From the NCBI GenBank assembly GCA_002432545.1, contig DJFR01000151.1, positions 1 to 28,349 of the forward strand: a DNA stretch of 28,349 nucleotides, written 5' to 3'. The DNA is from Flammeovirgaceae bacterium UBA5867 (lineage in GTDB: Bacteria; Bacteroidota; Bacteroidia; Cytophagales; Cyclobacteriaceae). The translations under genes were made by a program, and so were the position numbers. Positions 1 through 7,207 of this stretch are shown here, piece by piece (position 1 is the first letter of the stretch; the number at the start of each line of letters is the position of its first letter). The notes below the pieces were generated by a model. The model was given only the letters and a program-made list of their open reading frames with translations. It did no database searches and was not told the DNA's origin.

Positions 1-125
1 TCGCCTGATGCTGCTGCCAGAAAGAAACCCAAACGGTTCTTCACTGCTTGCTGTTGTGCCTGCGCATTGCCTGCTAACATGAGTGTCAAGCATGTAAGTG
101 ACGCAATAACTAAAAGTTTTTTCAT
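1..125 (-). CDS. Secreted protein of unknown function, N-terminal fragment
   Basis: Reading leftwards from the ATG at 125, the first 41 codons are open and run off the window edge. The product begins MKKLLVIASLTCLTLMLAGN and continues AQAQQQAVKN, a clear Sec signal peptide (two lysines, a hydrophobic core of about 15 residues, then an AQA-type cleavage site near residue 23). The mature part is too short to assign to a family. It is divergent from pyrD, with about 108 bases between the start codons. A TATGTTCG box at 151-158, read on the minus strand, is a plausible promoter for it. Signal peptide and reading frame are seen directly; envelope or secreted location is inferred. Confidence 0.7.
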   Translation of the reverse strand, partial: MKKLLVIASLTCLTLMLAGNAQAQQQAVKNRLGFFLAAASG

Positions 126-150
126 AGGTAAACTAAATTTATTTAGGGCG

Positions 151-158
151 CGAACATA
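151..158 (-). promoter_or_regulatory. Putative -7 box TATGTTCG
   Basis: On the minus strand this reads TATGTTCG, one mismatch from the Bacteroidota TAnnTTTG element. It sits 25 bases before the ATG at 125. No convincing -33 TTG was identified, so confidence is low. Confidence 0.35.
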
Positions 159-220
159 CTATTTTTTAGGAATATCAATAGGAGAAATCCGCCAGTAGTT
201 ATTATCCTTGCCTAAGTGTA

Positions 221-228
221 TATCTTTG
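221..228 (+). promoter_or_regulatory. Putative -7 box TATCTTTG of pyrD
   Basis: TATCTTTG is an exact match to TAnnTTTG. It ends only 5 bases before the ATG at 234, so a transcript starting at the usual distance would begin at or next to the start codon and be essentially leaderless. The box lies inside the alternative GTG-started frame (216), which argues against that longer start. Confidence 0.55.
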
Positions 229-233
229 CTTTC

Positions 234-1286
234 ATGTACAAATTTTTTATCCGCCCGCTATTTTTTCTAATCGACCCCGAAAAAATACACCATTTCGTTT
301 TTGCTGTTCTTCGCGTAAGCGGAAGGATACCAGGGATTAAGACTTTTCTTCGTTTTTTATTCCATTTCGAACATCCGCAATTAGAGCGTGTAATTTTTGG
401 ACTAAGATTTAAAAATCCTGTGGGCCTCGCTGCCGGGCTTGATAAAGATGCGCGGATCGTGGATGAGATGGGATGCCTAGGGTACGGCTTTATCGAGATC
501 GGTACATTAACCCCTAAACCTCAACCCGGAAATGACAAACCGAGGTTGTTCCGGCTTCCGCAAGACGAGGCACTTATTAACCGCATGGGGTTTAATAACG
601 AAGGCGTAGCAGCTGCTGCCGAAAGATTGAAGAAACGCAAGTCATCAGTATTGGTAGGGGGTAACATTGGCAAGAATAAAGTAACGCCCAACGAAAATGC
701 CATGGACGATTACGCGTATTGTTTCGAAGCGCTTTATCCGTATGTAGACTATTTCGTTGTCAACGTAAGTTCTCCCAACACACCGGGCTTGCGTGAACTA
801 CAGGAGAAAGAACCGTTACAGAAATTGTTAAGTCATGTTATAACGCTCAGCAAACAAAAGGAAAAGTATAAACCTGTATTGTTAAAGATAGCCCCTGATC
901 TTTCGCCATCACAGCTGGATGATATAGTCTCTATATTAAAAGAAACAAAAACAGATGGCGTGATCGCTACCAATACAACCATTGACAGGAGTGACCTGGT
1001 TACAGATGCTGCCGAAGTAGCGGCTATAGGAAACGGAGGATTGAGCGGGAAGCCACTCACCTTACGCTCAACACAAGTTATAGCCTATCTGCGTAACATG
1101 CTCGGTAAAGATTTTCCGATTATTGGCGTAGGCGGTATAATGACTCCGGAAGATGCAGTTGAAAAATTAAAAGCCGGTGCAGATCTGGTGCAGATATATA
1201 CCGGCTTTATATACGAAGGCCCTGCGTTTGCAAAGCGAATCAACAAGACTATACTGGGCTATATAAAAGCGAAAGCTAAGGTATAG
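234..1286 (+). CDS. pyrD: Dihydroorotate dehydrogenase (quinone), class 2
   Basis: PyrD oxidises dihydroorotate to orotate with FMN and passes electrons to the quinone pool at the inner membrane; it is the fourth step of de novo pyrimidine synthesis. The N-terminus (MYKFFIRPLFFLIDPEKIHH) resembles the amphipathic membrane-binding helices of class 2 enzymes such as E. coli PyrD, which also begins MYY.VRK..F.LDPE. The FMN/orotate motifs NPVGLAAGLDKD, NRMGFNN, the catalytic loop NVSSPNTPGL (nucleophile Ser180 in this numbering), KIAPDLS, ATNTT and GVGGI are all present in order. The length of 350 residues is normal. I chose ATG 234 rather than GTG 216 because the family starts there and because a TAnnTTTG box occupies 221-228. 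The stop overlaps the stop of the convergent lipoprotein gene by 11 bases. It stands alone, away from other pyr genes. Confidence 0.96.
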   Translation: MYKFFIRPLFFLIDPEKIHHFVFAVLRVSGRIPGIKTFLRFLFHFEHPQLERVIFGLRFKNPVGLAAGLDKDARIVDEMGCLGYGFIEIGTLTPKPQPGNDKPRLFRLPQDEALINRMGFNNEGVAAAAERLKKRKSSVLVGGNIGKNKVTPNENAMDDYAYCFEALYPYVDYFVVNVSSPNTPGLRELQEKEPLQKLLSHVITLSKQKEKYKPVLLKIAPDLSPSQLDDIVSILKETKTDGVIATNTTIDRSDLVTDAAEVAAIGNGGLSGKPLTLRSTQVIAYLRNMLGKDFPIIGVGGIMTPEDAVEKLKAGADLVQIYTGFIYEGPAFAKRINKTILGYIKAKAKV

Positions 1287-1734
1287 CGGTGAAATATAGC
1301 GTGGCTTTCAGCGTTCCGTCAATTTCAATACCAGTGTCAGGATCCTCGTAAGTCTCATCGCGTTCAGCGTAGAGCGTAAGTTTGGTATCGCTAAGTTCCT
1401 TGATGGTATAATCTCCGGATATACTGATGTTTTCAATGGTATAGTTTACACTGAGTGTAAGTGTATTTCCATTTTGTACCCACGTGCCGGTAGCAGATTG
1501 CCCTTCGTCTTCAATGGTTACGGAGCCGTTCTCCTTGAAGTCAAGCGTAGCGTTAAACGTATCGTCATCTTCACTTCTTACAGGAACGCCAAAAGCTTCC
1601 AGCGTAAGCTCCAGGCGGGTACCTTGCCAGCGTCCTTCCACGGTGCGGCTTACTTCTTCATCATCGTCATCGCAGGCGCTGAAACCTGTTACCAGCAAGC
1701 CCAGCAGCAACCATGCATTCATTCTGTTTTTCAT
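1276..1734 (-). CDS. Lipocalin-like lipoprotein, probably surface exposed
   Basis: The 152-residue product has a type II signal peptide: MKNRMNAWLLLGLLVTGFSA followed by Cys21. The lipidated cysteine is directly followed by DDDDEE. In Bacteroidota a run of acidic residues just after the cysteine is the known lipoprotein export signal for transport to the cell surface, so surface display is a reasonable inference. The rest (GRWQGTRLELTLEAFG, GSVTIEDEG, ATGTWVQNGNTLTLSV, KLTLYAERD) has the alternating strand pattern and the G.W motif of the lipocalin-like/DUF5004-type domains common in these bacteria. Ligand and role are unknown. It converges on pyrD and overlaps its last 11 bases. It is divergent from the TPR gene. 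Confidence 0.85.
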   Translation of the reverse strand: MKNRMNAWLLLGLLVTGFSACDDDDEEVSRTVEGRWQGTRLELTLEAFGVPVRSEDDDTFNATLDFKENGSVTIEDEGQSATGTWVQNGNTLTLSVNYTIENISISGDYTIKELSDTKLTLYAERDETYEDPDTGIEIDGTLKATLYFTAIP

Positions 1735-1952
1735 AACGTCTTTTCGTTTTTATTCATTGATGTCTTTGCGGAAGTTAGTGAAACTAAATTATTATGCCTG
1801 TTAAATATACCGCATCAAATAACCAACTGGCGATCGATAAAACTTTTTATATAAACCTGTAACCACAACGGTTCTCATTCAAACATTTCGTAACTTCCAT
1901 GCGTACACGGGGTGAGGCGTTGAAAAACTGTCAATCGAAATACTCTCTCGTT

Positions 1953-3677
1953 ATGAAAATAAATATACCTAACGCGGCAGTTCTGCTGCTGCTTTTTTCT
2001 ACGATTATACTCTGGTCGTGGAAAAGATCCGAAGGTCCGGATAAGATTGTCTATACCCAGCCTGTTGAGACGCGCATAACGATGTGCGGTTCTTTTCAGC
2101 CTGACTATTTTGACACAACGTATTCGGCCCGCATTCTACCTGGTCTGGGTAATCTTCATTACCCGGTAACAACAACTTCTATAAAAGCTCAGGAATTTTT
2201 TGAACAGGGCTTACGATTGGTATATGCTTTTAATCATTGGGAAGCTATACAGGCTTTTCGCGAAGCTATACGGATCGATCCTGATTTCGCTATGGGCTAT
2301 TGGGGGCTGGCACTTGCGTATGGTCCTAATCTCAACGATGTAAATCCGAAAGACCGCGAGCGTATCGCACACGAATCTGTTCAGAAAGCCAAAGCGCGTA
2401 TGAATGTTATTTCGCAGGTAGAGAAAGATCTTATCGCTGCGATGGGTGCGCGCTATAATGGGAAAGCATACGACAATCGTGATTCACTGAACCGGTCGTA
2501 TGCAGATGCCATGCTTGAACTCACACGTAAATATCCCGATGATGCTGAAGTGCAGACACTATGCGCGGATGCTATTATGAATACAATGCCGTGGGACTAC
2601 TGGAATAAAGATGGTTCGCCCAAAGCAGAGACTGCGGTTGCAAAAAAAGTTCTCGAACACGCCTTGAAAAAACATCCGGAACATCCGGGCGCACATCACC
2701 TATATATACATCTTGTAGAAGCATCCACTACTCCGGAGCTTGCTTTGCCGAGCGCGAAGTTTCTGGAGACAGCCATGCCGGGTGCAGGACATCTGCTGCA
2801 CATGCCGACTCACATCTATATCCGTACCGGGCAATATGCACGATCAATCGATTGGAATATAAAAGCTGTTCAGGTTGATGAAGATTACCTGTCAGCTTCT
2901 GCCAACCAGGGTATGTATCGCATGGGATACTATCCGCATAATATAGACTTTATCAGTTTCAGCTCGTATATGGAAGGACGAAGCGCAATGGGTATACAAA
3001 ACGCGATGAAGCTTGCCTATAAAGGAAGTATGATTACCGAGAGCAACCCTGTGATAGCGCAATACTATAGCGTTGAGCCGATGCTTGCCTTTGTGCGCTT
3101 TGGTAAATGGAATGATATACTGTCGCTGGCGGCTCCGCATAAAGACATGGTATATATGAATGCGATCTGGCGCTTCGCGCGGGGTATAGCATTCGTCAGA
3201 GCTAACAACATTACGCAGGCTTCGACCGAGCTTGCTAAACTGGATTCGCTTTCAAAACAGGAAGCACTTAAGTCTGTTTACTTTTCGTTTAACCCGGCAT
3301 CCGATATAGTCCAGGTGCCGCTTCATATTTTACAGGGTGAATTGCTGCTGAAGCAAGGCAAGCTGAATGAAGGACTTGCTGCTTTGCAGGATGCTGTTAA
3401 GGCTGAAATAAATCTCCGCTATATGGAACCTCCGGATTGGAAAATTCCTTCGCGCCATTTTCTGGGTGCAGCATTATACGATGCCGGTAAATTTGCAGAA
3501 GCAGAACAGGTATATGCGGAAGACCTGAAGATAAATCGTGAAAACGGATGGGCATTACTGGGCTTGCAGTTGAGTCAGCAGAAACAAGGTAAGAAGACTG
3601 AAGCCACTGCGACAGCAAAACGCTTTGCGAAAATGTGGAAGAACGCAGATATAGTGTTGACGACTTCGCGGTATTAA
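1953..3677 (+). CDS. Membrane-anchored tetratricopeptide repeat protein
   Basis: The product (574 residues from ATG 1953) has a single hydrophobic N-terminal segment (AAVLLLLFSTIILWSW) and then a soluble body with TPR helices: EFFEQGLRLVYAFNHWEAIQAFREAIRIDPDFAMGYWGLALAYGPN near residues 75-120, and further repeats at the C-terminus (LLLKQGKLNEGLAALQDAV, FAEAEQVYAEDLKINRENGWALLGL). The middle (residues about 240-300) carries a histidine-dense stretch of the type HPGAHHLYIHLVE...MPGAGHLLHMPTHIYIRTGQY, which recurs in a family of bacterial TPR proteins of unknown function. The frame is open from an ATG at 1899; I prefer 1953 because it puts the membrane segment at the N-terminus. It is probably exported or periplasmic with an N-terminal anchor. 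Partners are unknown. Confidence 0.85.
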   Translation: MKINIPNAAVLLLLFSTIILWSWKRSEGPDKIVYTQPVETRITMCGSFQPDYFDTTYSARILPGLGNLHYPVTTTSIKAQEFFEQGLRLVYAFNHWEAIQAFREAIRIDPDFAMGYWGLALAYGPNLNDVNPKDRERIAHESVQKAKARMNVISQVEKDLIAAMGARYNGKAYDNRDSLNRSYADAMLELTRKYPDDAEVQTLCADAIMNTMPWDYWNKDGSPKAETAVAKKVLEHALKKHPEHPGAHHLYIHLVEASTTPELALPSAKFLETAMPGAGHLLHMPTHIYIRTGQYARSIDWNIKAVQVDEDYLSASANQGMYRMGYYPHNIDFISFSSYMEGRSAMGIQNAMKLAYKGSMITESNPVIAQYYSVEPMLAFVRFGKWNDILSLAAPHKDMVYMNAIWRFARGIAFVRANNITQASTELAKLDSLSKQEALKSVYFSFNPASDIVQVPLHILQGELLLKQGKLNEGLAALQDAVKAEINLRYMEPPDWKIPSRHFLGAALYDAGKFAEAEQVYAEDLKINRENGWALLGLQLSQQKQGKKTEATATAKRFAKMWKNADIVLTTSRY

Positions 3678-3682
3678 ATTAT

Positions 3683-3718
3683 GGTATATATCTGGAATAA
3701 GTGCTCCAGATATATACC
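3683..3718. terminator. Perfect 14-bp hairpin between convergent genes
   Basis: The arms 3683-3696 and 3705-3718 are exact reverse complements (starting GGTATATATCTGG) with an 8-base loop. The hairpin sits between the stop of the TPR gene (3677) and the stop of the DUF5615 gene (3721), so it can serve both strands. There is no long T-run, so it may act as a 3'-end stabiliser rather than a classical intrinsic terminator. Confidence 0.75.
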
Positions 3719-3720
3719 TG

Positions 3721-4074
3721 TTAGTACTTTCGCTGGCGTATTCCGTTTTTATCTGCGACCGTTAGTGCACTGGAAAAATCATATTCTTCCTTGCTAATCA
3801 GCTCTTCAACAAATTTGCCCGGTTCATCGGCTTCGTACTCATTAAGTCGCAAATAGATGACATCCGCCTTGGGTTTGTAATTGTATTTGAAGATTAGTTC
3901 TCCGTAGTCGCGATCAAATGTTAAGATTGTGCGTTCTTCTCGCATAGCAATGGCCATAACAACATGATCTTGAATGCTTGGATTATCGGTTCCAATGGAT
4001 GTAATGTCGTAACCTTTGCTTTGTAAATACAAGACACTCCTTAATGGAAAATTTTCGTTAGCGAGTAATTTCAT
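3721..4074 (-). CDS. DUF5615 PIN-like toxin
   Basis: This 117-residue protein begins MKLLANENFPLRSVLYLQSKG, the signature start of DUF5615 (Mut7-C/PIN-like) proteins, in which acidic residues of the first motif (here N-E-N) and of the TFDRDYGEL motif form the putative metal-binding nuclease site. Both motifs are present. Members are usually paired with a DUF433 protein and are predicted ribonuclease toxins; activity is inferred from family knowledge. An open frame extends upstream to 4128, but that would overlap the antitoxin by 49 bases and precede the family's conserved start, so ATG 4074 is chosen. It lies 5 bases after the antitoxin stop, in one operon. Its end faces the TPR gene across a strong hairpin. 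Confidence 0.85.
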   Translation of the reverse strand: MKLLANENFPLRSVLYLQSKGYDITSIGTDNPSIQDHVVMAIAMREERTILTFDRDYGELIFKYNYKPKADVIYLRLNEYEADEPGKFVEELISKEEYDFSSALTVADKNGIRQRKY

Positions 4075-4079
4075 CAACT

Positions 4080-4319
4080 CTAAGCAGTCTTTCTTGTCGG
4101 TGTGCATAGCAAGCCATCGTGGATGCAATCTTGAATATATGCAAAAACAGCTTGAAGAGATTGTTTTGTTAAGCGAGGGTAATTTTCGATAACATCATTT
4201 TCCGTCCAGCCTTGAGCGAGAAGTCCAACAATATGTTCTACAGAGATTCTGGTTCCCTTAATTGTGGGCTTCCCAAGCAATACATCCTTATCCGAAATGA
4301 TATAGTTCTGCCAATCCAT
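4080..4319 (-). CDS. DUF433 antitoxin
   Basis: This 79-residue protein matches the DUF433 pattern: an N-terminal part ending in LLGKPTIKGTRISVEHIVGLLAQGWTENDVIENYPRLTKQSLQAVFAYIQD. The GKPxIxGTRIxV motif and the following helix-turn-helix-like segment are diagnostic. DUF433 proteins are the antitoxin partners of DUF5615/PIN-like toxins and usually precede them, as here. The helical fold suggests DNA binding and autoregulation, which is known for many antitoxins but not shown here. A TAAATTTG box ends 4 bases before the start codon, suggesting an almost leaderless mRNA for the operon. Confidence 0.88.
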   Translation of the reverse strand: MDWQNYIISDKDVLLGKPTIKGTRISVEHIVGLLAQGWTENDVIENYPRLTKQSLQAVFAYIQDCIHDGLLCTPTRKTA

Positions 4320-4323
4320 AAAA

Positions 4324-4331
4324 CAAATTTA
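4324..4331 (-). promoter_or_regulatory. Putative -7 box TAAATTTG of the toxin-antitoxin operon
   Basis: Read on the minus strand this is TAAATTTG, an exact TAnnTTTG match, with 4 bases between it and the ATG at 4319. The predicted transcription start falls on the start codon. No -33 TTG at the usual distance was found. Confidence 0.5.
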
Positions 4332-4382
4332 CATATTTTTTTATATGACGTTGTCAGGGTTTACTCGGTATCAACCGGTGAT

Positions 4383-4417
4383 AAAACAAAAAAGACATAA
4401 GAACGATTCCTATGCCT
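4383..4417 (-). terminator. Intrinsic terminator of the S9 peptidase gene
   Basis: On the minus strand the RNA reads an 11-pair stem (AGGCAUAGGAA with UUCUUAUGUCU, including three G-U pairs) around a UCG loop, followed by a U-rich tail (UUUUU G UUUU). It lies 20 bases after the stop at 4437. The G-U pairs make it stable only in minus-strand RNA, which fits its assigned direction. Confidence 0.8.
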
Positions 4418-4436
4418 CTTTAAATGTTGTAATGTT

Positions 4437-6569
4437 CTATTCTTTTATCCCCGCCAGCTTCAGCATGAACGCATCGGCCAAGGCTTCGTCTTTCAATGCC
4501 TGGAATCTTCCGGATGAACCTCCGTGGCCGGCACTCATGTTGGTTTTAAAGAGAAGCAGGTTATTGTCTGTTTTCATGGCGCGTAATTTGGCAACCCACT
4601 TGGCGGGTTCCCAGTACTGCACCTGGCTGTCGTGCAGACCGGTTGTGACCAGTAAATTCGGATACGCTTTCTTCTCAACATTGTCGTAAGGAGAATAGGA
4701 CAACATATAGTCATACTCTTCTTTTACATTCGGATTTCCCCACTCTTTCCATTCGAACGTTGTCAATGGTATACTTTCGTCCATCATCGTGGTGATCACA
4801 TCTACGAAAGGAACGTCAGCAATTATACCTTTATACAGATCAGGGCGCATGTTCGTGACGGCACCCATCAATAAACCTCCCGCACTTCCGCCATTGGCAA
4901 AGAGTTTATCTTTCGCTATATATTTATTCTGCACCAGGTATTCGGAACAGTCGATGAAATCGGTAAAGGTATTTTTCTTCTTCAGCATCTTGCCGTCTTC
5001 ATACCATTTACCACCCATTTCCTGTCCGCCACGAATGTGTGCAATAGCAAATACAAATCCGCGGTCAAGGAGCGTGAGACGTGTCGAGCTGAAGAATGCA
5101 GGCATGGAAAAACCGTACGATCCGTATGCATACTGCAGCCCGGGACTGGTGCCATCTTTTTTGAAAAGGTCTTTACGATATACTATAGATACCGGTACCA
5201 TGGCGCCATCGCGTGCTTTTACCATCACGCGTTCTGACTGATAATTGTTCTTGTCAAAACCCCCGAGTATCTCTTCTTCTTTCAATAATTTTTTATCGTG
5301 TGTGTTTACATCGTAATCGTAAATGGAGTTTGGTGTGGTAAGCGATTGATAATTATAGCGCACGATCGTTGTGTTGAACTCCGGGTTGGCAGCCAGGCTT
5401 GCGAAATATACCGGTTCATCAAAATCAACGGTGTGATCAGCTTTATCGCTCCAGCGAACGATGCGTATTTTGCTAAGTCCTTCCGTTGTTTCCTGCAAGG
5501 CAAAATAATCTTTGAACAGATCAACGTTTTCGATAAAAACGTTGTCGTTATGAGCAATCACATCTGTCCAGTTTTCTTTAGCGGGTTTTGTTACCGGGGC
5601 TTCCACCAGGCGGAAGTTCGGAGCGTTCAGGTTGGTAAGTATATAGAACTTTGTATTTGCGTGGTCTGCGCTATATTTTACATTAGCTTGCAAAGGCTCC
5701 AGTAAAGTAGCTTTACCTTTAGACTGGTCGGCATCCAGGTAGCGCTCAGCCTGTGCATCGGTACGGTTGCTGGAAATAAATATATACTTCTCTGATTTTG
5801 ATTTGTGAATCGAGCATTCCAGTGTGGAATCTTTTTCGGTATAGATTAACTCGTCCTGTGCGGCCGGTGTACCCAGCGTATGGCGGTATACTTTGTTGCC
5901 AATGAGTGTTTTTGGATCAGCCTGCACATATACAAATGTTTTGTTGTCGTTATACCATTCTATTTCGCCTTCGGTGCCTCCAATCCTATCAGCATACAGA
6001 TTGCCTGTTTTCAGATCTTTTATACGGATGGTATAGAACCTGCGGCCTACTGTATCAGTTATTATAGCGGCCAGCATGTGGTCAGGACTTACCTCTGCAT
6101 CGATATCAAAAAAGTTGTGGCCTTTGCTCAGGTCGTTACCATTGGCAATTACTTCTTCGGCCGCATCCAGCGATCCTTTCTTCCGACAGATTACCGGGTA
6201 TTCATAACCTTCTTCGTAGCGGGTATAGTAATAATAATCGTCTAACCTGTAAGGGACAGATTCATCTTTCTCTTTGATGCGTCCCTTCATTTCGTTGAAT
6301 AATTTTTCCTGCAGTGATTTCGTGTCGCTTAGCATCGTATCAACGTAAGCGTTCTCTGCTTTCAGGTATTGAATAACAGCAGAGTCTTCACGATTCTTCA
6401 GCCAGTAGTAATCATCCACGCGCTTGTGTCCGTGATTTGATACGATCTCAAAAGGTTTCTTTTCTGCTACGGGTGGTTTAACATCCGGGTAGTGTTTTGT
6501 TTCTTTTTCAGGATTACATCCTGCCAGGACGATAACGCCTGCAAGTGCCAGCCAGTGTATTGTTTTCAT
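4437..6569 (-). CDS. S9 family prolyl oligopeptidase / oligopeptidase B-like lipoprotein
   Basis: This is a 710-residue serine peptidase of family S9A. It starts with a type II signal peptide (MKTIHWLALAGVIVLAG then Cys18), so it is likely anchored in the periplasm or outer membrane. The N-terminal part (DDYYWLKNREDSAVIQYLKAEN) and central beta-propeller are typical of the protease II branch. The C-terminal alpha/beta hydrolase domain carries the catalytic triad in family motifs: Ser562 in GGSAGG, Asp647 in GLHDSQVQYWEP and His682 in AGHGGSSGR. RGGxEMGxxWYEDGK is also present. Oligopeptidase B cuts after basic residues in short peptides and prolyl oligopeptidase after proline; the QYWEPAKW motif favours the oligopeptidase B branch, but specificity is not certain. 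It is a stand-alone gene with its own terminator. Confidence 0.94.
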   Translation of the reverse strand: MKTIHWLALAGVIVLAGCNPEKETKHYPDVKPPVAEKKPFEIVSNHGHKRVDDYYWLKNREDSAVIQYLKAENAYVDTMLSDTKSLQEKLFNEMKGRIKEKDESVPYRLDDYYYYTRYEEGYEYPVICRKKGSLDAAEEVIANGNDLSKGHNFFDIDAEVSPDHMLAAIITDTVGRRFYTIRIKDLKTGNLYADRIGGTEGEIEWYNDNKTFVYVQADPKTLIGNKVYRHTLGTPAAQDELIYTEKDSTLECSIHKSKSEKYIFISSNRTDAQAERYLDADQSKGKATLLEPLQANVKYSADHANTKFYILTNLNAPNFRLVEAPVTKPAKENWTDVIAHNDNVFIENVDLFKDYFALQETTEGLSKIRIVRWSDKADHTVDFDEPVYFASLAANPEFNTTIVRYNYQSLTTPNSIYDYDVNTHDKKLLKEEEILGGFDKNNYQSERVMVKARDGAMVPVSIVYRKDLFKKDGTSPGLQYAYGSYGFSMPAFFSSTRLTLLDRGFVFAIAHIRGGQEMGGKWYEDGKMLKKKNTFTDFIDCSEYLVQNKYIAKDKLFANGGSAGGLLMGAVTNMRPDLYKGIIADVPFVDVITTMMDESIPLTTFEWKEWGNPNVKEEYDYMLSYSPYDNVEKKAYPNLLVTTGLHDSQVQYWEPAKWVAKLRAMKTDNNLLLFKTNMSAGHGGSSGRFQALKDEALADAFMLKLAGIKE

Positions 6570-6648
6570 GGGGTGAGTTATTCAGGAGTGCAATATCTGC
6601 AGATTGACACTATAACTACAATGACGAAGCTGATAATCTTATGAGCGG

Positions 6649-7107
6649 TTAATAATCGTTGCTTAGTTGTGATTTCATTTCGCGATGATTCCAGCTTACC
6701 TCGATGTTACTGATAAGACTCTTCCTGTTCAGTTGAAAGATGATGAGATGTTGGCAATTGAGTGCGCGCCCTTCACAATGTATATCGGCAAAAGTATAGG
6801 TATGCCGGGCTTGCACCGATACAAGAAGCGTAACGGTGTCGGTATCTTCTTCGAGCCAGGTGGTGTTGTGTATGATAACCCGGAGATCAGAAAAACTTTC
6901 GAGAAAGGCATTCCAGAAAATCCGCCCTATAGAATGAACATGACCTGAAAAGGATTTTCCCAATGGAACGAAATGAACAAAGGCCTGCTCATCACAAAGG
7001 TTCAGCATATCGTTAATTTCACCCGCTTCAAAAGCGTGCAGAAAATTGAGACAGTGCTGTCGGTTGGTATATCCTTTACTTTTTGGCAGTCCAATATTCT
7101 TTTCCAT
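6649..7107 (-). CDS. SnoaL/NTF2-like protein
   Basis: The 152-residue product has no signal peptide. The pattern CLNFLHAFEAGEINDMLNLCDEQAFVHFVPLGKSFSGH followed by FWNAFLESFSDLRVIIHNT and a strand-rich second half (DTVTLLVSVQARHTYTFADI, HLIIFQLNRKSLISNIEVSWN) is that of SnoaL-like NTF2-fold proteins, small cone-shaped domains that bind a ligand or act as cyclases, isomerases or scaffold domains. No catalytic residues can be assigned with confidence, so no reaction is proposed. It lies 79 bases upstream of the peptidase gene on the same strand and could be co-transcribed with it. Confidence 0.72.
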   Translation of the reverse strand: MEKNIGLPKSKGYTNRQHCLNFLHAFEAGEINDMLNLCDEQAFVHFVPLGKSFSGHVHSIGRIFWNAFLESFSDLRVIIHNTTWLEEDTDTVTLLVSVQARHTYTFADIHCEGRALNCQHLIIFQLNRKSLISNIEVSWNHREMKSQLSNDY

Positions 7108-7177
7108 ACCAATAGATCTTTAAGGAAGCTACAGTAAACGGGAAACTGCGGCTAGCAAAAACGACATTAACAACGCA

Positions 7178-7191
7178 CTGCCTACAGGCAG
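7178..7191. repeat. Short inverted repeat CTGCCT-AC-AGGCAG
   Basis: A 6-bp palindromic pair, CTGCCT and AGGCAG, lies 17 bases beyond the stop of the propeller gene (7208). It could help end that transcript, but no T-run follows. The inverted CTGCC/GGCAG word resembles short dispersed palindromes seen between genes in many Bacteroidota; copy number cannot be judged from this window. Confidence 0.35.
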
Positions 7192-7207
7192 GTACGGCAA
7201 CAAAGTC

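Noticed and set aside
1474..1854. Plus-strand open frames of 126 and 106 codons antisense to a lipoprotein gene
   Set aside because: They lie opposite the lipocalin-like lipoprotein, whose signal peptide and domain are clear; the frames have low-quality composition.
3683..3718. Mobile-element terminal repeat
   Set aside because: The perfect arms lie 8 bases apart between two convergent stops with no transposase or target duplication, so a terminator/3'-end hairpin is simpler.
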